DNA from: Patescibacteria group bacterium
GTDB taxonomy: Bacteria > Patescibacteriota > Microgenomatia > UBA1400 > PJMF01
DNA length: 41,983 bases
Direction: 5' to 3'
NCBI GenBank assembly: GCA_018816385.1
Contig: JAHIVK010000066.1
Coordinates: forward strand, 1 to 41,983
Of the stretch, positions 9,345 to 18,382 are shown in pieces. The position numbers and the translations under genes were made by a program. The notes below the pieces were generated by a model that was given only the letters and a program-made list of their open reading frames with translations, was not told the origin of the DNA and searched no databases. Numbering within the stretch: position 1 is the stretch's first letter; every line of letters starts with the position of its first letter.

Positions 9345-10318
9345 AAATATACCCAAAAGTATCCATTATTATTGTTAACTGGAATGGATGGCAAGACACA
9401 CTGGGGTGTTTAAATTCAGTCTTGAATATTAATTATTCAAATTATGAAGTAATTGTAGTCGACAACGGTTCTACCGATGAAAGTCGGGCGAGATTAATTA
9501 ACTGGAAACGAAAAACACGTCTGGCAAAGAAAGGAAAGGCCAATTCTTTAAACAAAAGGCAAAGTCACGTTATTAAACTAATTTTTAACTACCAGAACTT
9601 AGGATTTGCTCAAGGAAATAATGTGGCTATCCGACAAGTACTACAAGAAAATACTAGTAAATTTATTTTGCTCTTAAACAATGACACGATAGTAGAAAGA
9701 AACTTTCTAAAAAAGCTCATCGTCTCATCTTCAAATCAGACTAATGTGGGAATTTTGGGTCCCAAAATATATTATGCCAACTTTAAGAACAAAAAAAACA
9801 TCATTCAGTCTGCAGGTTTCATGATAAATTTATATTTAGGTAAATTTCTTAGTGTCGAACAACTCAACAAATCTGATAAGAAGTTAATTAATATAGCGCA
9901 GAATGTAGATTTTGTGACTGGAGCCTGTCTTTTGATAAAAACCGAAGTTATCAGACAGATTGGTCTGTTGGACAAGAAATATTTTTTGCTCTTTGAGGAT
10001 GCAGATTGGTGTTTAAGGGCTAAACAAGCAGGTTCTCTGGTCGTATATATTCCCCAGTCAATCATTTATCACAAAACCAGTCAATCTTTTAAAAAAGAAC
10101 GTGTCTCTCAGGTGTATTACTATACGAGAAATATATTTTTGTTTGAATCTAAACATGCTCGAATTTTTCAGTTGACATGCTTTCTTTTTACATATTTTCT
10201 ATTTGTCTTCCCAATATATTTTTTTGGATATATTTTTGTCAAAAAGAATCGACGTTCATTGATTCATTATCTACATGGAATTAAAGATGGGATAAGCTTG
10301 TTGTATAGGAAGAAATAA
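9341..10318 (+). CDS. GT2 family glycosyltransferase
   Basis: VSIIIVNWNGWQDTLGCLNSVL...VVDNGSTDES...LLNNDT...FEDADWCLRA; ATGA overlap with upstream methyltransferase. Confidence 0.92.
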   Translation: MKIYPKVSIIIVNWNGWQDTLGCLNSVLNINYSNYEVIVVDNGSTDESRARLINWKRKTRLAKKGKANSLNKRQSHVIKLIFNYQNLGFAQGNNVAIRQVLQENTSKFILLLNNDTIVERNFLKKLIVSSSNQTNVGILGPKIYYANFKNKKNIIQSAGFMINLYLGKFLSVEQLNKSDKKLINIAQNVDFVTGACLLIKTEVIRQIGLLDKKYFLLFEDADWCLRAKQAGSLVVYIPQSIIYHKTSQSFKKERVSQVYYYTRNIFLFESKHARIFQLTCFLFTYFLFVFPIYFFGYIFVKKNRRSLIHYLHGIKDGISLLYRKK

Positions 10319-10357
10319 ACGACCACAGTGGCGAAATGTCATCCTTGCACCATGTTC

Positions 10358-10399
10358 CGTCATTCCCGCGCTAGCGGGGATTCATTCGCTACAAGTCTA
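10358..10399 (+). repeat. short repeat A followed by B terminus
   Basis: cgtcattcccgcgctagcggggattca then ttcgctacaagtcta. Confidence 0.75.
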
Positions 10400-11935
10400 T
10401 TTCTTCTTCCCCGAAAAATCAAAGAGGTGGCTCAAAAATTTCCAAGTGGCAAAGAAGTTGAACTTTAGATCTGCCCAAGACCGCATACCAATGACTCTCC
10501 GCCACATGAATTTTGGGGTAATTAAAGAAGAGTAGAGCAATCGAGTCAGTTTGAGAATTTCATCTGCTGTCAAACTAGTTTTCATAACTGGTTGACGCAT
10601 GTCGTAATCTTCATAATTTTCTGTGAGTAGCCAGCCTTTTTGTTGACATTCTTTCCAAAGAGCTGAACCTGGATAAGGAATAATTATGGTCGTTTGCAGA
10701 GTATCCACCCAGCCAGCCTCAACACATTCTTTAGCTAATTTTATGGTATTTAAGGCATCTGCATAATCTTCCCAAGGATAACCCAACATGATAGTTAGGT
10801 GAGGTTCCAAACCGGCTTGTTTAGCCATCTTTACCCCCTGTTTGATTTGAGCTACCTTTAAACCTTTATCTAATTTGTCTAAAGTCTTCTGATTGGCGGA
10901 CTCCATGCCATAGAGAATAAATCTAAAATTGGCTCTGCCCATTAAATCGTAATCTTTTTGATTCAAAGCATTCAGGCGCATGTTACAACTCAAAACTACT
11001 TTTTTTGAGTAACCAGAATCGATCATTAAATGGCAGAACTTTCTCAAGTTTGAACCGACCATAAAAGTCCCGGCATCATCGAAGATTTCTTTAACACCAT
11101 ACTGATCTACTAGAATTTTAACTTCTTCAAACAACCGCTCTGGCTTGACGGTGCGATAACTACCCCTAGGATATAAGGTCTGATCCCAAATACAAAAAGT
11201 GCATCGGTTCCACCAGCAATCTCGACCAGAAAATGTATATGTACCGGGATGATACTTAAAATTGCCGTTGAAGTATGCATAAAGCCGCCACTTGGTTAAA
11301 TCACGATCGACGAAGGGTAGATCGTTTAAATCATGACCAAGACTAGGCAAACCTGAATTAAAGTAGATGGCACCTTTTTTTCCTTTAAACTTTTTTGGTT
11401 TTGGGCAGGTAATATTTTTGTCTTTGGATCGCCACCAAACACCAGATTCCAGTTTTTCACCTCTAGAAATGTGGTTTAATAAATTTATCATCACAAAATC
11501 ATAGTCACCGCCAGTAATAATGTAATCAACCAGGCAATTATCCAGACTTTCCCCAGGTAGAAAAGTCACATGATCACCGACTAAAACTATCTTTAATTTT
11601 GGAAGTTGGCGTTTGAGATCGTCTATTAACAGCCAGTGACGCTTGATGACTGGAGCTTTGGTTTCAAGTAGAAGAAAATCTGGTTGAAATTTTTTAAGTT
11701 CCTTTGTCCAATCAGTCAAAGTTTGTTCCCCAGCAATTCCATCCATCCATTTGACTTGATAACCCTGATCTTGAGCCAAAGTAGCAGCTGAAGCTGGCAC
11801 CATAGGATATATAAAGGTTTTGGCATTAAAGTACTGAAACTGTCTGTTTTGTGACAATAAAGGCACGCCTTTTTCTGAAGGAATGGGTGGATAACCAACT
11901 ACCAGCTTGAGGTTTTTGGGTGATTGTTTTTTCAT
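10397..11935 (-). CDS. B12-binding domain radical SAM protein
   Basis: 512 aa; CWWNRCTFCIW (CxxxCxxC), FDDAGTFMVG, YGMESANQKTLDKLDKG, N-terminal Rossmann-like domain. Confidence 0.88.
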   Translation of the reverse strand: MKKQSPKNLKLVVGYPPIPSEKGVPLLSQNRQFQYFNAKTFIYPMVPASAATLAQDQGYQVKWMDGIAGEQTLTDWTKELKKFQPDFLLLETKAPVIKRHWLLIDDLKRQLPKLKIVLVGDHVTFLPGESLDNCLVDYIITGGDYDFVMINLLNHISRGEKLESGVWWRSKDKNITCPKPKKFKGKKGAIYFNSGLPSLGHDLNDLPFVDRDLTKWRLYAYFNGNFKYHPGTYTFSGRDCWWNRCTFCIWDQTLYPRGSYRTVKPERLFEEVKILVDQYGVKEIFDDAGTFMVGSNLRKFCHLMIDSGYSKKVVLSCNMRLNALNQKDYDLMGRANFRFILYGMESANQKTLDKLDKGLKVAQIKQGVKMAKQAGLEPHLTIMLGYPWEDYADALNTIKLAKECVEAGWVDTLQTTIIIPYPGSALWKECQQKGWLLTENYEDYDMRQPVMKTSLTADEILKLTRLLYSSLITPKFMWRRVIGMRSWADLKFNFFATWKFLSHLFDFSGKKK

Positions 11936-12033
11936 AGATTCACATCCTCAATTTGTATTTATAACAAACACAAAACAAATTTACCACATTTGTAATCATG
12001 AAAATTCACCGAATTTGTTTGGCGCGAATTACC

Positions 12034-12144
12034 AGCATTGGCTATGCTTGCTCGCGCTTTGTCCGTCATCCTCGCGAAAGCGGGGATCCAGTGGCGCGAG
12101 ATTATTCCTGGATTCCCCCCCCGCCTGGGCGGGGGAGCATGACA
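12034..12144 (-). repeat. repeat A, long form, inverted
   Basis: Reverse complement closely matches 2611-2724 over the full length. Confidence 0.9.
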
Positions 12145-12200
12145 ATTTGACTTGAATACCAAATCTTCCTATACTAGTGGTTTATTATATTTGGAATTAA

Positions 12201-13241
12201 TCACTTCATCAGAAACCCCTGCAAAAATTTTATGCCGTACCAAAAGTGAGTCAGAAAAACCGCCGGTAGACAAATTAAGACCAGTTGGATGTTTTTTGAT
12301 GCGTAACCTATCCAAAGGCTATTGACCACCAGCAAGCCTCCATAGATCAAGAGACTAAGCTGACTTATTGACTTTAAAAATGACCAACCTAACCCGCCCA
12401 GTAGAAACAAAGCAATCACTAGAACTAAGGCGCTGGGCATAAAGTAGACTAGTCGGGCAGATGTTTGGGGAAATTTTCTGGCAAAAAAGCCTCGATGCAG
12501 ACCAAAACTGCCATGTTGTTTGAGGTGAGGCCACCATAACGGTCGACGATGATGATAAACTACCGCTTTTGGTTCATAGACAATTTTCCGGCCTAATTTG
12601 ATCAAGTCTAAACAAAGCTTGGTATCTTCGCCCGGATAGTAATGGGAATCAAAACCACCAACTTGAATAAAATCCAATTTTCTGATGAGCAAGTTCATTG
12701 AGGGGTAATCATCAACCAGCCTCTGCTTTTGAGGCAAAAAGCGGTAAGTGTGAGGGCCGGCTCCTAAAGGAGAAGCGCTGACCCAGCCCGAGGCTTGTTC
12801 CCAAAAACCAGCCTGGGGAGGAGTCACCCCCGGTCCACCCACGGCCGCCACTCGATTGTGCCTGAAATGTCTAACGGCCTGTTTTAACCAGTCTGACATT
12901 GGAAAAGCATCATCATCCATAAAGGCCAGGATTTGACCATGGGCGTGCTTGGCGCCCAAATCTCTTTTTTGGGCCGGGCCCATTGGTCCCGACATAATGA
13001 ATCTGGTTTTGGGCCAAGCGGTTTTTTTTGGTTTGTCATCAATCACAATGATGATTTCGTAACTGGGCCAATCAAGTTTTTGCAAGTGAGGCAAGGCTTC
13101 CAGCAAAAAACCGCTTATTTTCTTAACAGGAATGATGATCGAAACTTTAAGCGATGAGACGGTCGCTGTGACAAATCTCGTAGTAGCAATGGAGTTGGGC
13201 GATGAGTTCATATCAAAAATTTCGTGGATTACTGTTGTCAT
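12201..13241 (-). CDS. GT2 family glycosyltransferase with C-terminal TM segments
   Basis: VSIIIPVKKISGFLLEALPHL...GPMGPAQKRDLGAKHAHGQILAFMDDDAFP...DYPSMNLLIRK..GGFDSHYYPGEDTKLCLDL. Confidence 0.88.
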   Translation of the reverse strand: MTTVIHEIFDMNSSPNSIATTRFVTATVSSLKVSIIIPVKKISGFLLEALPHLQKLDWPSYEIIIVIDDKPKKTAWPKTRFIMSGPMGPAQKRDLGAKHAHGQILAFMDDDAFPMSDWLKQAVRHFRHNRVAAVGGPGVTPPQAGFWEQASGWVSASPLGAGPHTYRFLPQKQRLVDDYPSMNLLIRKLDFIQVGGFDSHYYPGEDTKLCLDLIKLGRKIVYEPKAVVYHHRRPLWWPHLKQHGSFGLHRGFFARKFPQTSARLVYFMPSALVLVIALFLLGGLGWSFLKSISQLSLLIYGGLLVVNSLWIGYASKNIQLVLICLPAVFLTHFWYGIKFLQGFLMK

Positions 13242-13244
13242 CAA

Positions 13245-14069
13245 TTAATTTGAAGTGGTCTTTTTATAAGTAAAAGTTTGCAAATCGGCGGGCTCCATAG
13301 TCTTGTGGTGAGGTTGGCGATAGTAACCCAGGATGTTCTGGCGATAGTAGATAGCTAGAGTATCCAATAAAATCCCCCAAATCGCCAAAAAGACCGCTGC
13401 CGAACTCACTCCGCCTCTAAAGTAATCAAGCCGAATGGGCGCATCAAAGATTCGATCAAAACCCAGTGATTTGGCTACTACCAACATCTCTAGATCACCG
13501 GCAAATCGTTTCTCGAATAGGCGAGGCAAGACTTTTGCCAAAACTTGTCTTTTAAAGACTTTAATGCCGGCTTGAGTGTCGGTGACTTTGATGCCAAACA
13601 TCAGCTTGACCAAATAGTAATAACCAAAACTTAAGATTTTTCTGGACAGACTGTAGTTGACATACGAAGCTCGATGGCGTTTTGATCCCACAATTATATC
13701 TGCTCGGTACCACTCCATGTGCTCCAACAGCATTGAGATACCGTTGGGATCAATTTCCATACCGGCATCCATAAACATAATATAGTCACCTTTGGCTTTG
13801 CGTAAACCCAGTCTGACAGCATAACTTTTGCCCCTATTTTCCGGATAGGCCAAGATTCTGACTTTTTCCAACCTGGCTTGTTTGAGTTTATCAAAAGTTT
13901 TGTCCACCAGCCCATCTATCACTACGATAATCTCGTAGTCATACCGAATTTGATCCAATTCTTTCTTGAGTCTTCTGATGTTTTTCGCAATCAAACCCGC
14001 CTGTTTGTATGCGGGCACGATTAGACTTACAAAATGAGATGCGGATTGAGACGTTTTTTTGACACTCAT
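13245..14069 (-). CDS. GT2 family glycosyltransferase, dolichyl/undecaprenyl-phosphate glucose synthase-like
   Basis: VSLIVPAYKQAGLIAKNIRRLKKEL...VVIDGLVDKT...NRGKSYAVRLGLRKAKGDYIMFMDAGMEIDP...KVTDTQAGIKVFKRQV. Confidence 0.9.
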   Translation of the reverse strand: MSVKKTSQSASHFVSLIVPAYKQAGLIAKNIRRLKKELDQIRYDYEIIVVIDGLVDKTFDKLKQARLEKVRILAYPENRGKSYAVRLGLRKAKGDYIMFMDAGMEIDPNGISMLLEHMEWYRADIIVGSKRHRASYVNYSLSRKILSFGYYYLVKLMFGIKVTDTQAGIKVFKRQVLAKVLPRLFEKRFAGDLEMLVVAKSLGFDRIFDAPIRLDYFRGGVSSAAVFLAIWGILLDTLAIYYRQNILGYYRQPHHKTMEPADLQTFTYKKTTSN

Positions 14070-14087
14070 CTTAAATTTGCGCTACTT

Positions 14088-14112
14088 CTTATTGCGGTGA
14101 AAGTCTATTATA
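14088..14112 (+). repeat. repeat B terminus
   Basis: cttattgcggtgaaagtctattata vs cttatttcgcgacaagtctactata. Confidence 0.65.
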
Positions 14113-14250
14113 ACAACCTCAAAACTAAATGCCAAATTCTAGCTCAAGTAAAAGCGACGTTCTGTTTTTAGGCGCTATAGCTAACCCAAAACCAAATGTG
14201 AGGTTTTTACTCAAACAAAATAGGACATCTGGGTTTGAGCAGGGGGATTT

Positions 14251-15522
14251 TTATCGAGTCAAAAAATGACATCGTTTTTGTGGCTGTTGCTGGATAATTG
14301 AAGCCAAACTCAAAAGTGTTAATAAACTGGTGGCACCAATGCCGATGATGATCATTTGGGCAAAAGATTCATGAAAAATTACCAGCGCGACTGCTTGAGC
14401 CACCATGACTACCACCGACCACAGGCTGGCGGGATGATTTTTGGATATTAAGTATTGGATCAATAAATAGGCCATGGAGTAGCCAATACCAAAAATTGCA
14501 CTTAAGTATGCCAGGGGCGCAATACTGATAAATTTTTGCCCAAATACAAGTTTCACCATCAGTTCTGGAAAAAAGTAGTAACTCACAAAAATCATCCCGC
14601 CACTTAAGACTACTAAAATGCTAGATATAAGTAAGACTTTGGGCCCATCTTGTTTGGTATCACTACCTGTAAAAAAAGTATAGGCCACTGCGACTAGGGG
14701 AGCTGTCAGATAAAAAATAATTTTTCCTAAAACTGATAGAGCGGCATACAGACCAACTTGATCTGGCTCCATAAATCTTTTGACAAACATCACGTCTAAG
14801 CTCAAAATACCCACCAGACCTAAAGTGGCAATTGTCGGAATCAGCACAGATTTTTTTCTAAATAAACTCAAGGAGTGAGCCAACCGATACTCAAGAGGTT
14901 TGAGCAAACCATGATTGTTTGTAGCAAATTTTCTGGCCACAAAAAATGCCAATATCATAGATACAATAATTGAGGCATATAAAGTAGGCAGGCTTGGAAT
15001 TAGCCACAAAACCAACAGGCCCACAATGATTTTCATTAAAGTTGAAATAATGCCTAAAGCACCGGACGCCACAAAATCTTTGAAGGCTTGGAGTGAAGCC
15101 GAATAGAGGATGGTCGCCAATGATATGAGTGTCATTAACAAAATCCAAACCACACTGGTTGGTTGAAGATTTGATTGTGTCAGAAGTAAATATGTCACCC
15201 CAAACAAAACCAAGATTAACACTAAATACTGTTTTTTGACAAAATTGGCAATCCATTTTTCAATGATGCGAATGAGTGCCTGACGTTCATCAACGCTGGT
15301 TAAACCAATCCGACGAATTAATAAAACATTAACAGCTCCAAAGGGAACTGTTAACAAACCAAAATACACAATGGCCGACATGTACTCACCGTAAATATCT
15401 AGAGGAAAGAATCTGGCTACTAATAAATTAAAGATATAGTTCAAAAAACTCACACCAAAAGAAGCTACAGAAAAAATGACCCCTCCTTGGACAAATTTAT
15501 TTTGTAGAAGTTTTCTCAACAT
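14251..15522 (-). CDS. flippase / oligosaccharide translocase (Polysacc_synt-like)
   Basis: Multi-TM, 'GVIFSVASFGVSFLNYIFNLLVARFFPLDIYGEYMSAIVYFGLLTVPFGAV'; start at MLRKLLQNK. Confidence 0.85.
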   Translation of the reverse strand: MLRKLLQNKFVQGGVIFSVASFGVSFLNYIFNLLVARFFPLDIYGEYMSAIVYFGLLTVPFGAVNVLLIRRIGLTSVDERQALIRIIEKWIANFVKKQYLVLILVLFGVTYLLLTQSNLQPTSVVWILLMTLISLATILYSASLQAFKDFVASGALGIISTLMKIIVGLLVLWLIPSLPTLYASIIVSMILAFFVARKFATNNHGLLKPLEYRLAHSLSLFRKKSVLIPTIATLGLVGILSLDVMFVKRFMEPDQVGLYAALSVLGKIIFYLTAPLVAVAYTFFTGSDTKQDGPKVLLISSILVVLSGGMIFVSYYFFPELMVKLVFGQKFISIAPLAYLSAIFGIGYSMAYLLIQYLISKNHPASLWSVVVMVAQAVALVIFHESFAQMIIIGIGATSLLTLLSLASIIQQQPQKRCHFLTR

Positions 15523-15569
15523 GAGCTTTAGTCTAAACGACTTGAGTGACCTATGCAAACACCGGCTGG

Positions 15570-16412
15570 TTATTTTAAGAGATTGACTTGATTTAACAGC
15601 GCATCCAAGTTATCAACAAATTTTTCGACAAAACCAACATCGGCAAAAAATGGCAAGAGATCTTGTTTGAGAGTTTTCTTCTTTTTGACAGCTTGAGTCA
15701 ATTTGATTTTGAGACCGGATAAAACATTTGCCCGCGATGTGTAGTTTGTAATTTCAAACAAATATGGCCAATTGGGGGTGACTTTTTTTTCCAGAAACCA
15801 AAACAGATCATAGTAATCTCGACCTTTAAACCTGGGTAATAACTGCCCGTCTGCTAGAGTTGCCCGCTGTAAAATGGCCGCTAATTTGCCGGCAAATAAA
15901 TCGGCCAAGCTGTAACGCTTCATCAGAAATGAAAAATTGGCGATTGATTTAAGCGAAATTTCTGTTTGATATTGCTGACCTTTGGCCGGAGTCACATCAA
16001 GACGAACAAATAATGTGCTGTCACTAGGTTTGTTAATTTGATAACCCAATTGGTCAAGCACGGGGAAGTTGAGGTACATTAAATTGTGTTTGCCTTTAAG
16101 CTGGATTTGTAAATCCAAAAACTGCAATTTTTGTTGAAAGTAAGTTAAGAGATCGGTTTTAAATTGCTGATGAGTAAAGACGGCTCCCATGACAACATCA
16201 AAATCCAAGTCTTCTGATAATCTGGGCAAATCAAAACAAAAGCGCAAACAGGTGCCGCCCTTGAACAGTAGTTTATCGGCGTAGGCCGAATTATAAACAT
16301 AATTTAAGACGTAGTACTGGAGGGCTTCCTTAAGCAAATTACGCAGATACAAAGGCGGATCGGACCGGTGTTCATCGGCAATCTGGGTTAAATTATGCAG
16401 TATTATGTTCAT
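15570..16412 (-). CDS. abiEii: AbiEii-family nucleotidyltransferase (type IV TA toxin)
   Basis: LLFKGGTCLRFCFDLPRLSEDLDFDV nucleotidyltransferase motif and AGKLAAILQR...RFKGRDYYDLFWFLEK motif characteristic of AbiEii (PF08843). Confidence 0.9.
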   Translation of the reverse strand: MNIILHNLTQIADEHRSDPPLYLRNLLKEALQYYVLNYVYNSAYADKLLFKGGTCLRFCFDLPRLSEDLDFDVVMGAVFTHQQFKTDLLTYFQQKLQFLDLQIQLKGKHNLMYLNFPVLDQLGYQINKPSDSTLFVRLDVTPAKGQQYQTEISLKSIANFSFLMKRYSLADLFAGKLAAILQRATLADGQLLPRFKGRDYYDLFWFLEKKVTPNWPYLFEITNYTSRANVLSGLKIKLTQAVKKKKTLKQDLLPFFADVGFVEKFVDNLDALLNQVNLLK

Positions 16413-16420
16413 GACACTTC

Positions 16421-17059
16421 CTAGCTCAATTTTTGGTGAAATAATTCATATATTCTAGTCATTTTTTTGACTTTTGATAACTGGGCATACTGGGCAAATT
16501 CCGCCAAATCATCTAGATTAAATAGTTGCCAATTAATTCGCAGATCATATTTTATCTCTTGTGCTAGCGGATTGGCGAAAGTTTTTAAATATAACCAGTC
16601 AAACAGGGCCTTGACTTTGGTGGCAATTTTAACCTGATGGATGCCATTAAAGTTCACCTCTTCAAAACCGGTAAATAATTCCGGCTTAAGACTGCGGTAA
16701 GAAAAACTGCCCAAATCATTTTGATAATGGCGCGTTAGCTTGTTGGTGATCGAGGTATAAACGTAAACTGCCTCCGGAATAACATTTTCCTTTTGAAGCA
16801 CATACTCCAAAGACAAGTAGGACGGATAATACAAAATATTGGCCACAAATTCCAGATAGGAGGTCTTATTTGCCCATTGACTCAAATAGGTTTGGCTGAC
16901 ATAAAGACCGTTTTTTAAGGAAATTAATTGATTGTTATGCAAAAGGGTTTGAATTTTGTTATCCAAATTTTTACCTTTTTTCTCCCACAGCAAAGACAGC
17001 TCTAGCTTTGTGAGATATGGTTTTTTATTTAAGATGGTGTCTGTAGGTGAATCCTTCAT
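16421..17059 (-). CDS. abiEi: AbiEi-like antitoxin / transcriptional regulator
   Basis: Directly upstream of AbiEii, 8-nt gap; N-terminal winged-helix-like LTKLELSLLWEKKGKNLDNKIQTLLHNNQLISLKNGLYV and YLSLEYVLQKENVIPEAVYVYTSITNK typical of AbiEi. Confidence 0.82.
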   Translation of the reverse strand: MKDSPTDTILNKKPYLTKLELSLLWEKKGKNLDNKIQTLLHNNQLISLKNGLYVSQTYLSQWANKTSYLEFVANILYYPSYLSLEYVLQKENVIPEAVYVYTSITNKLTRHYQNDLGSFSYRSLKPELFTGFEEVNFNGIHQVKIATKVKALFDWLYLKTFANPLAQEIKYDLRINWQLFNLDDLAEFAQYAQLSKVKKMTRIYELFHQKLS

Positions 17060-17127
17060 AACATAATTTGTTAACTTCCTAAACGTTGTGCGTACTTTGT
17101 ACAGTAAGTTTGTTTCAGTTTTACCCT

Positions 17128-17157
17128 ATTTTAGCAGTAAAAGTGAAATAAAAGCAA
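17128..17157 (-). promoter_or_regulatory. candidate promoter (TTGCTT-N18-TAAAAT) for the AbiE pair
   Basis: Read on the minus strand upstream of 17059; a GTAC-TTT-GTAC palindrome at 17092-17102 lies between it and the ATG and could be an operator. Confidence 0.45.
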
Positions 17158-17167
17158 GCATTCAAAG

Positions 17168-18184
17168 TCATTCATTTTTTCTAAAAAACTCCACTGTCCG
17201 CTTGAGTCCATCAGCAAAAGTAACTTGGGGTGACCAACCCAATAATTCTTGAGCTTTGGAAATATCCGGTTGCCTTCTAGCCGGATCATCACCGGGTAAA
17301 TTCATGTACTGAATTTGGTTGCTTCTGATACTTTCACCTGTGACTGCCTGCCAAATAATTTCTGCCGTTTTGATAACAGTGTATTCATCCGGGTTGCCTA
17401 AATTAAGGGTTTGACCCTTGGCTGATGGATTGGTGGCTAACTCAATTAATCCCACCACTAAATCAGCTACAAAGCAGTACGACCTGGTTTGAGCACCATC
17501 TCCATAAATAGAAATGGACTGATGAGCCAAAGCTTGTTTAATAAAATTTGAGATAACTCGACCATCTTGAGGATTGAGTCTGGGTCCATAAGTATTAAAA
17601 ATTCGGGCAATGCGGACATCGATATCAAACTCGCGAGTGTAGACTCCGCAGATGGTTTCGCCCATCCGTTTACCTTCGTCGTAACACGACCTCACGCCAT
17701 TGGGATTGACATTGCCCCAATAATCTTCAGTTTGAGGGTGAACTTCGGGATCACCGTAAACTTCGCTGGAACTGGCATAAATAAACTTACCTTGAGGATT
17801 GGTTTTTTTTAAGTATTCCAACAAACGATCTGTCCCAAAAGTATTAACCCGATATGTAACTTGGGGATATTCTTGGTAACGAGGCGGACTAGCTGGAGAA
17901 GCCAAGTGAAATATGTAGTCAAATTTGGGTTGATCCAGATCTAATTCTGGTTTAACTAAATACTGTTCTGGAGGTTGAATTGCATCCGCCTCAATAAACT
18001 TAAAGTCAGGGTGTTGGGGCAGGTTTTGTTTGCGTCCGGTCACAAAATTATCCACTCCGACTACCCGGGCTCCCAAGTCAAGTAATTTATCAATTAGGTG
18101 AGAAGCTACAAAACCTGCCCCTCCGGTAACTAAAACTAATTTGTGATTGAGGTTAGTCTGGTGTTGAGTTGTGGTTTGAACCAT
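17168..18184 (-). CDS. NAD-dependent epimerase/dehydratase, UDP-glucuronate decarboxylase (UXS)-like
   Basis: VLVTGGAGFVASHLIDKLL; FHLASPASPPRYQEYP; YASSSEVYGDPEVHPQTEDYWGNVNPNGVRSCYDEGKRMGE; RIFNTYGPRLNPQDGRVISNFI. Confidence 0.93.
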   Translation of the reverse strand: MVQTTTQHQTNLNHKLVLVTGGAGFVASHLIDKLLDLGARVVGVDNFVTGRKQNLPQHPDFKFIEADAIQPPEQYLVKPELDLDQPKFDYIFHLASPASPPRYQEYPQVTYRVNTFGTDRLLEYLKKTNPQGKFIYASSSEVYGDPEVHPQTEDYWGNVNPNGVRSCYDEGKRMGETICGVYTREFDIDVRIARIFNTYGPRLNPQDGRVISNFIKQALAHQSISIYGDGAQTRSYCFVADLVVGLIELATNPSAKGQTLNLGNPDEYTVIKTAEIIWQAVTGESIRSNQIQYMNLPGDDPARRQPDISKAQELLGWSPQVTFADGLKRTVEFFRKNE

Positions 18185-18277
18185 ATTTTTGTAAGTCTTT
18201 CTTTTTTGACCAATCTGTTCTACTTATACCTATGGCAGAATAATGAATCCAGTTACGTAAATTTTACCAGTTGTTAA

Positions 18278-18382
18278 TTTCACTATCAGTCTATTCTAAC
18301 AAAAATGTCATAATAGATTCATATGAAAATGCTGTTCAAAGATGCCATAAGTAATCATTGTCCTTATTTCGTTACAAGTTTA
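18278..18382 (+). repeat. repeat B terminus (18278-18302) plus internal/right B segment (18338-18382)
   Basis: 18338-18382 matches the reverse complement of the 41846-41983 copy at 39/45 positions by hand count. Confidence 0.85.

Noticed and set aside
11907-12162. ORFs 11907-12155 (+) and 11959-12162 (-)
   Set aside because: Mostly repeat A sequence (WIPAFARMTDKA); overlapping on both strands.
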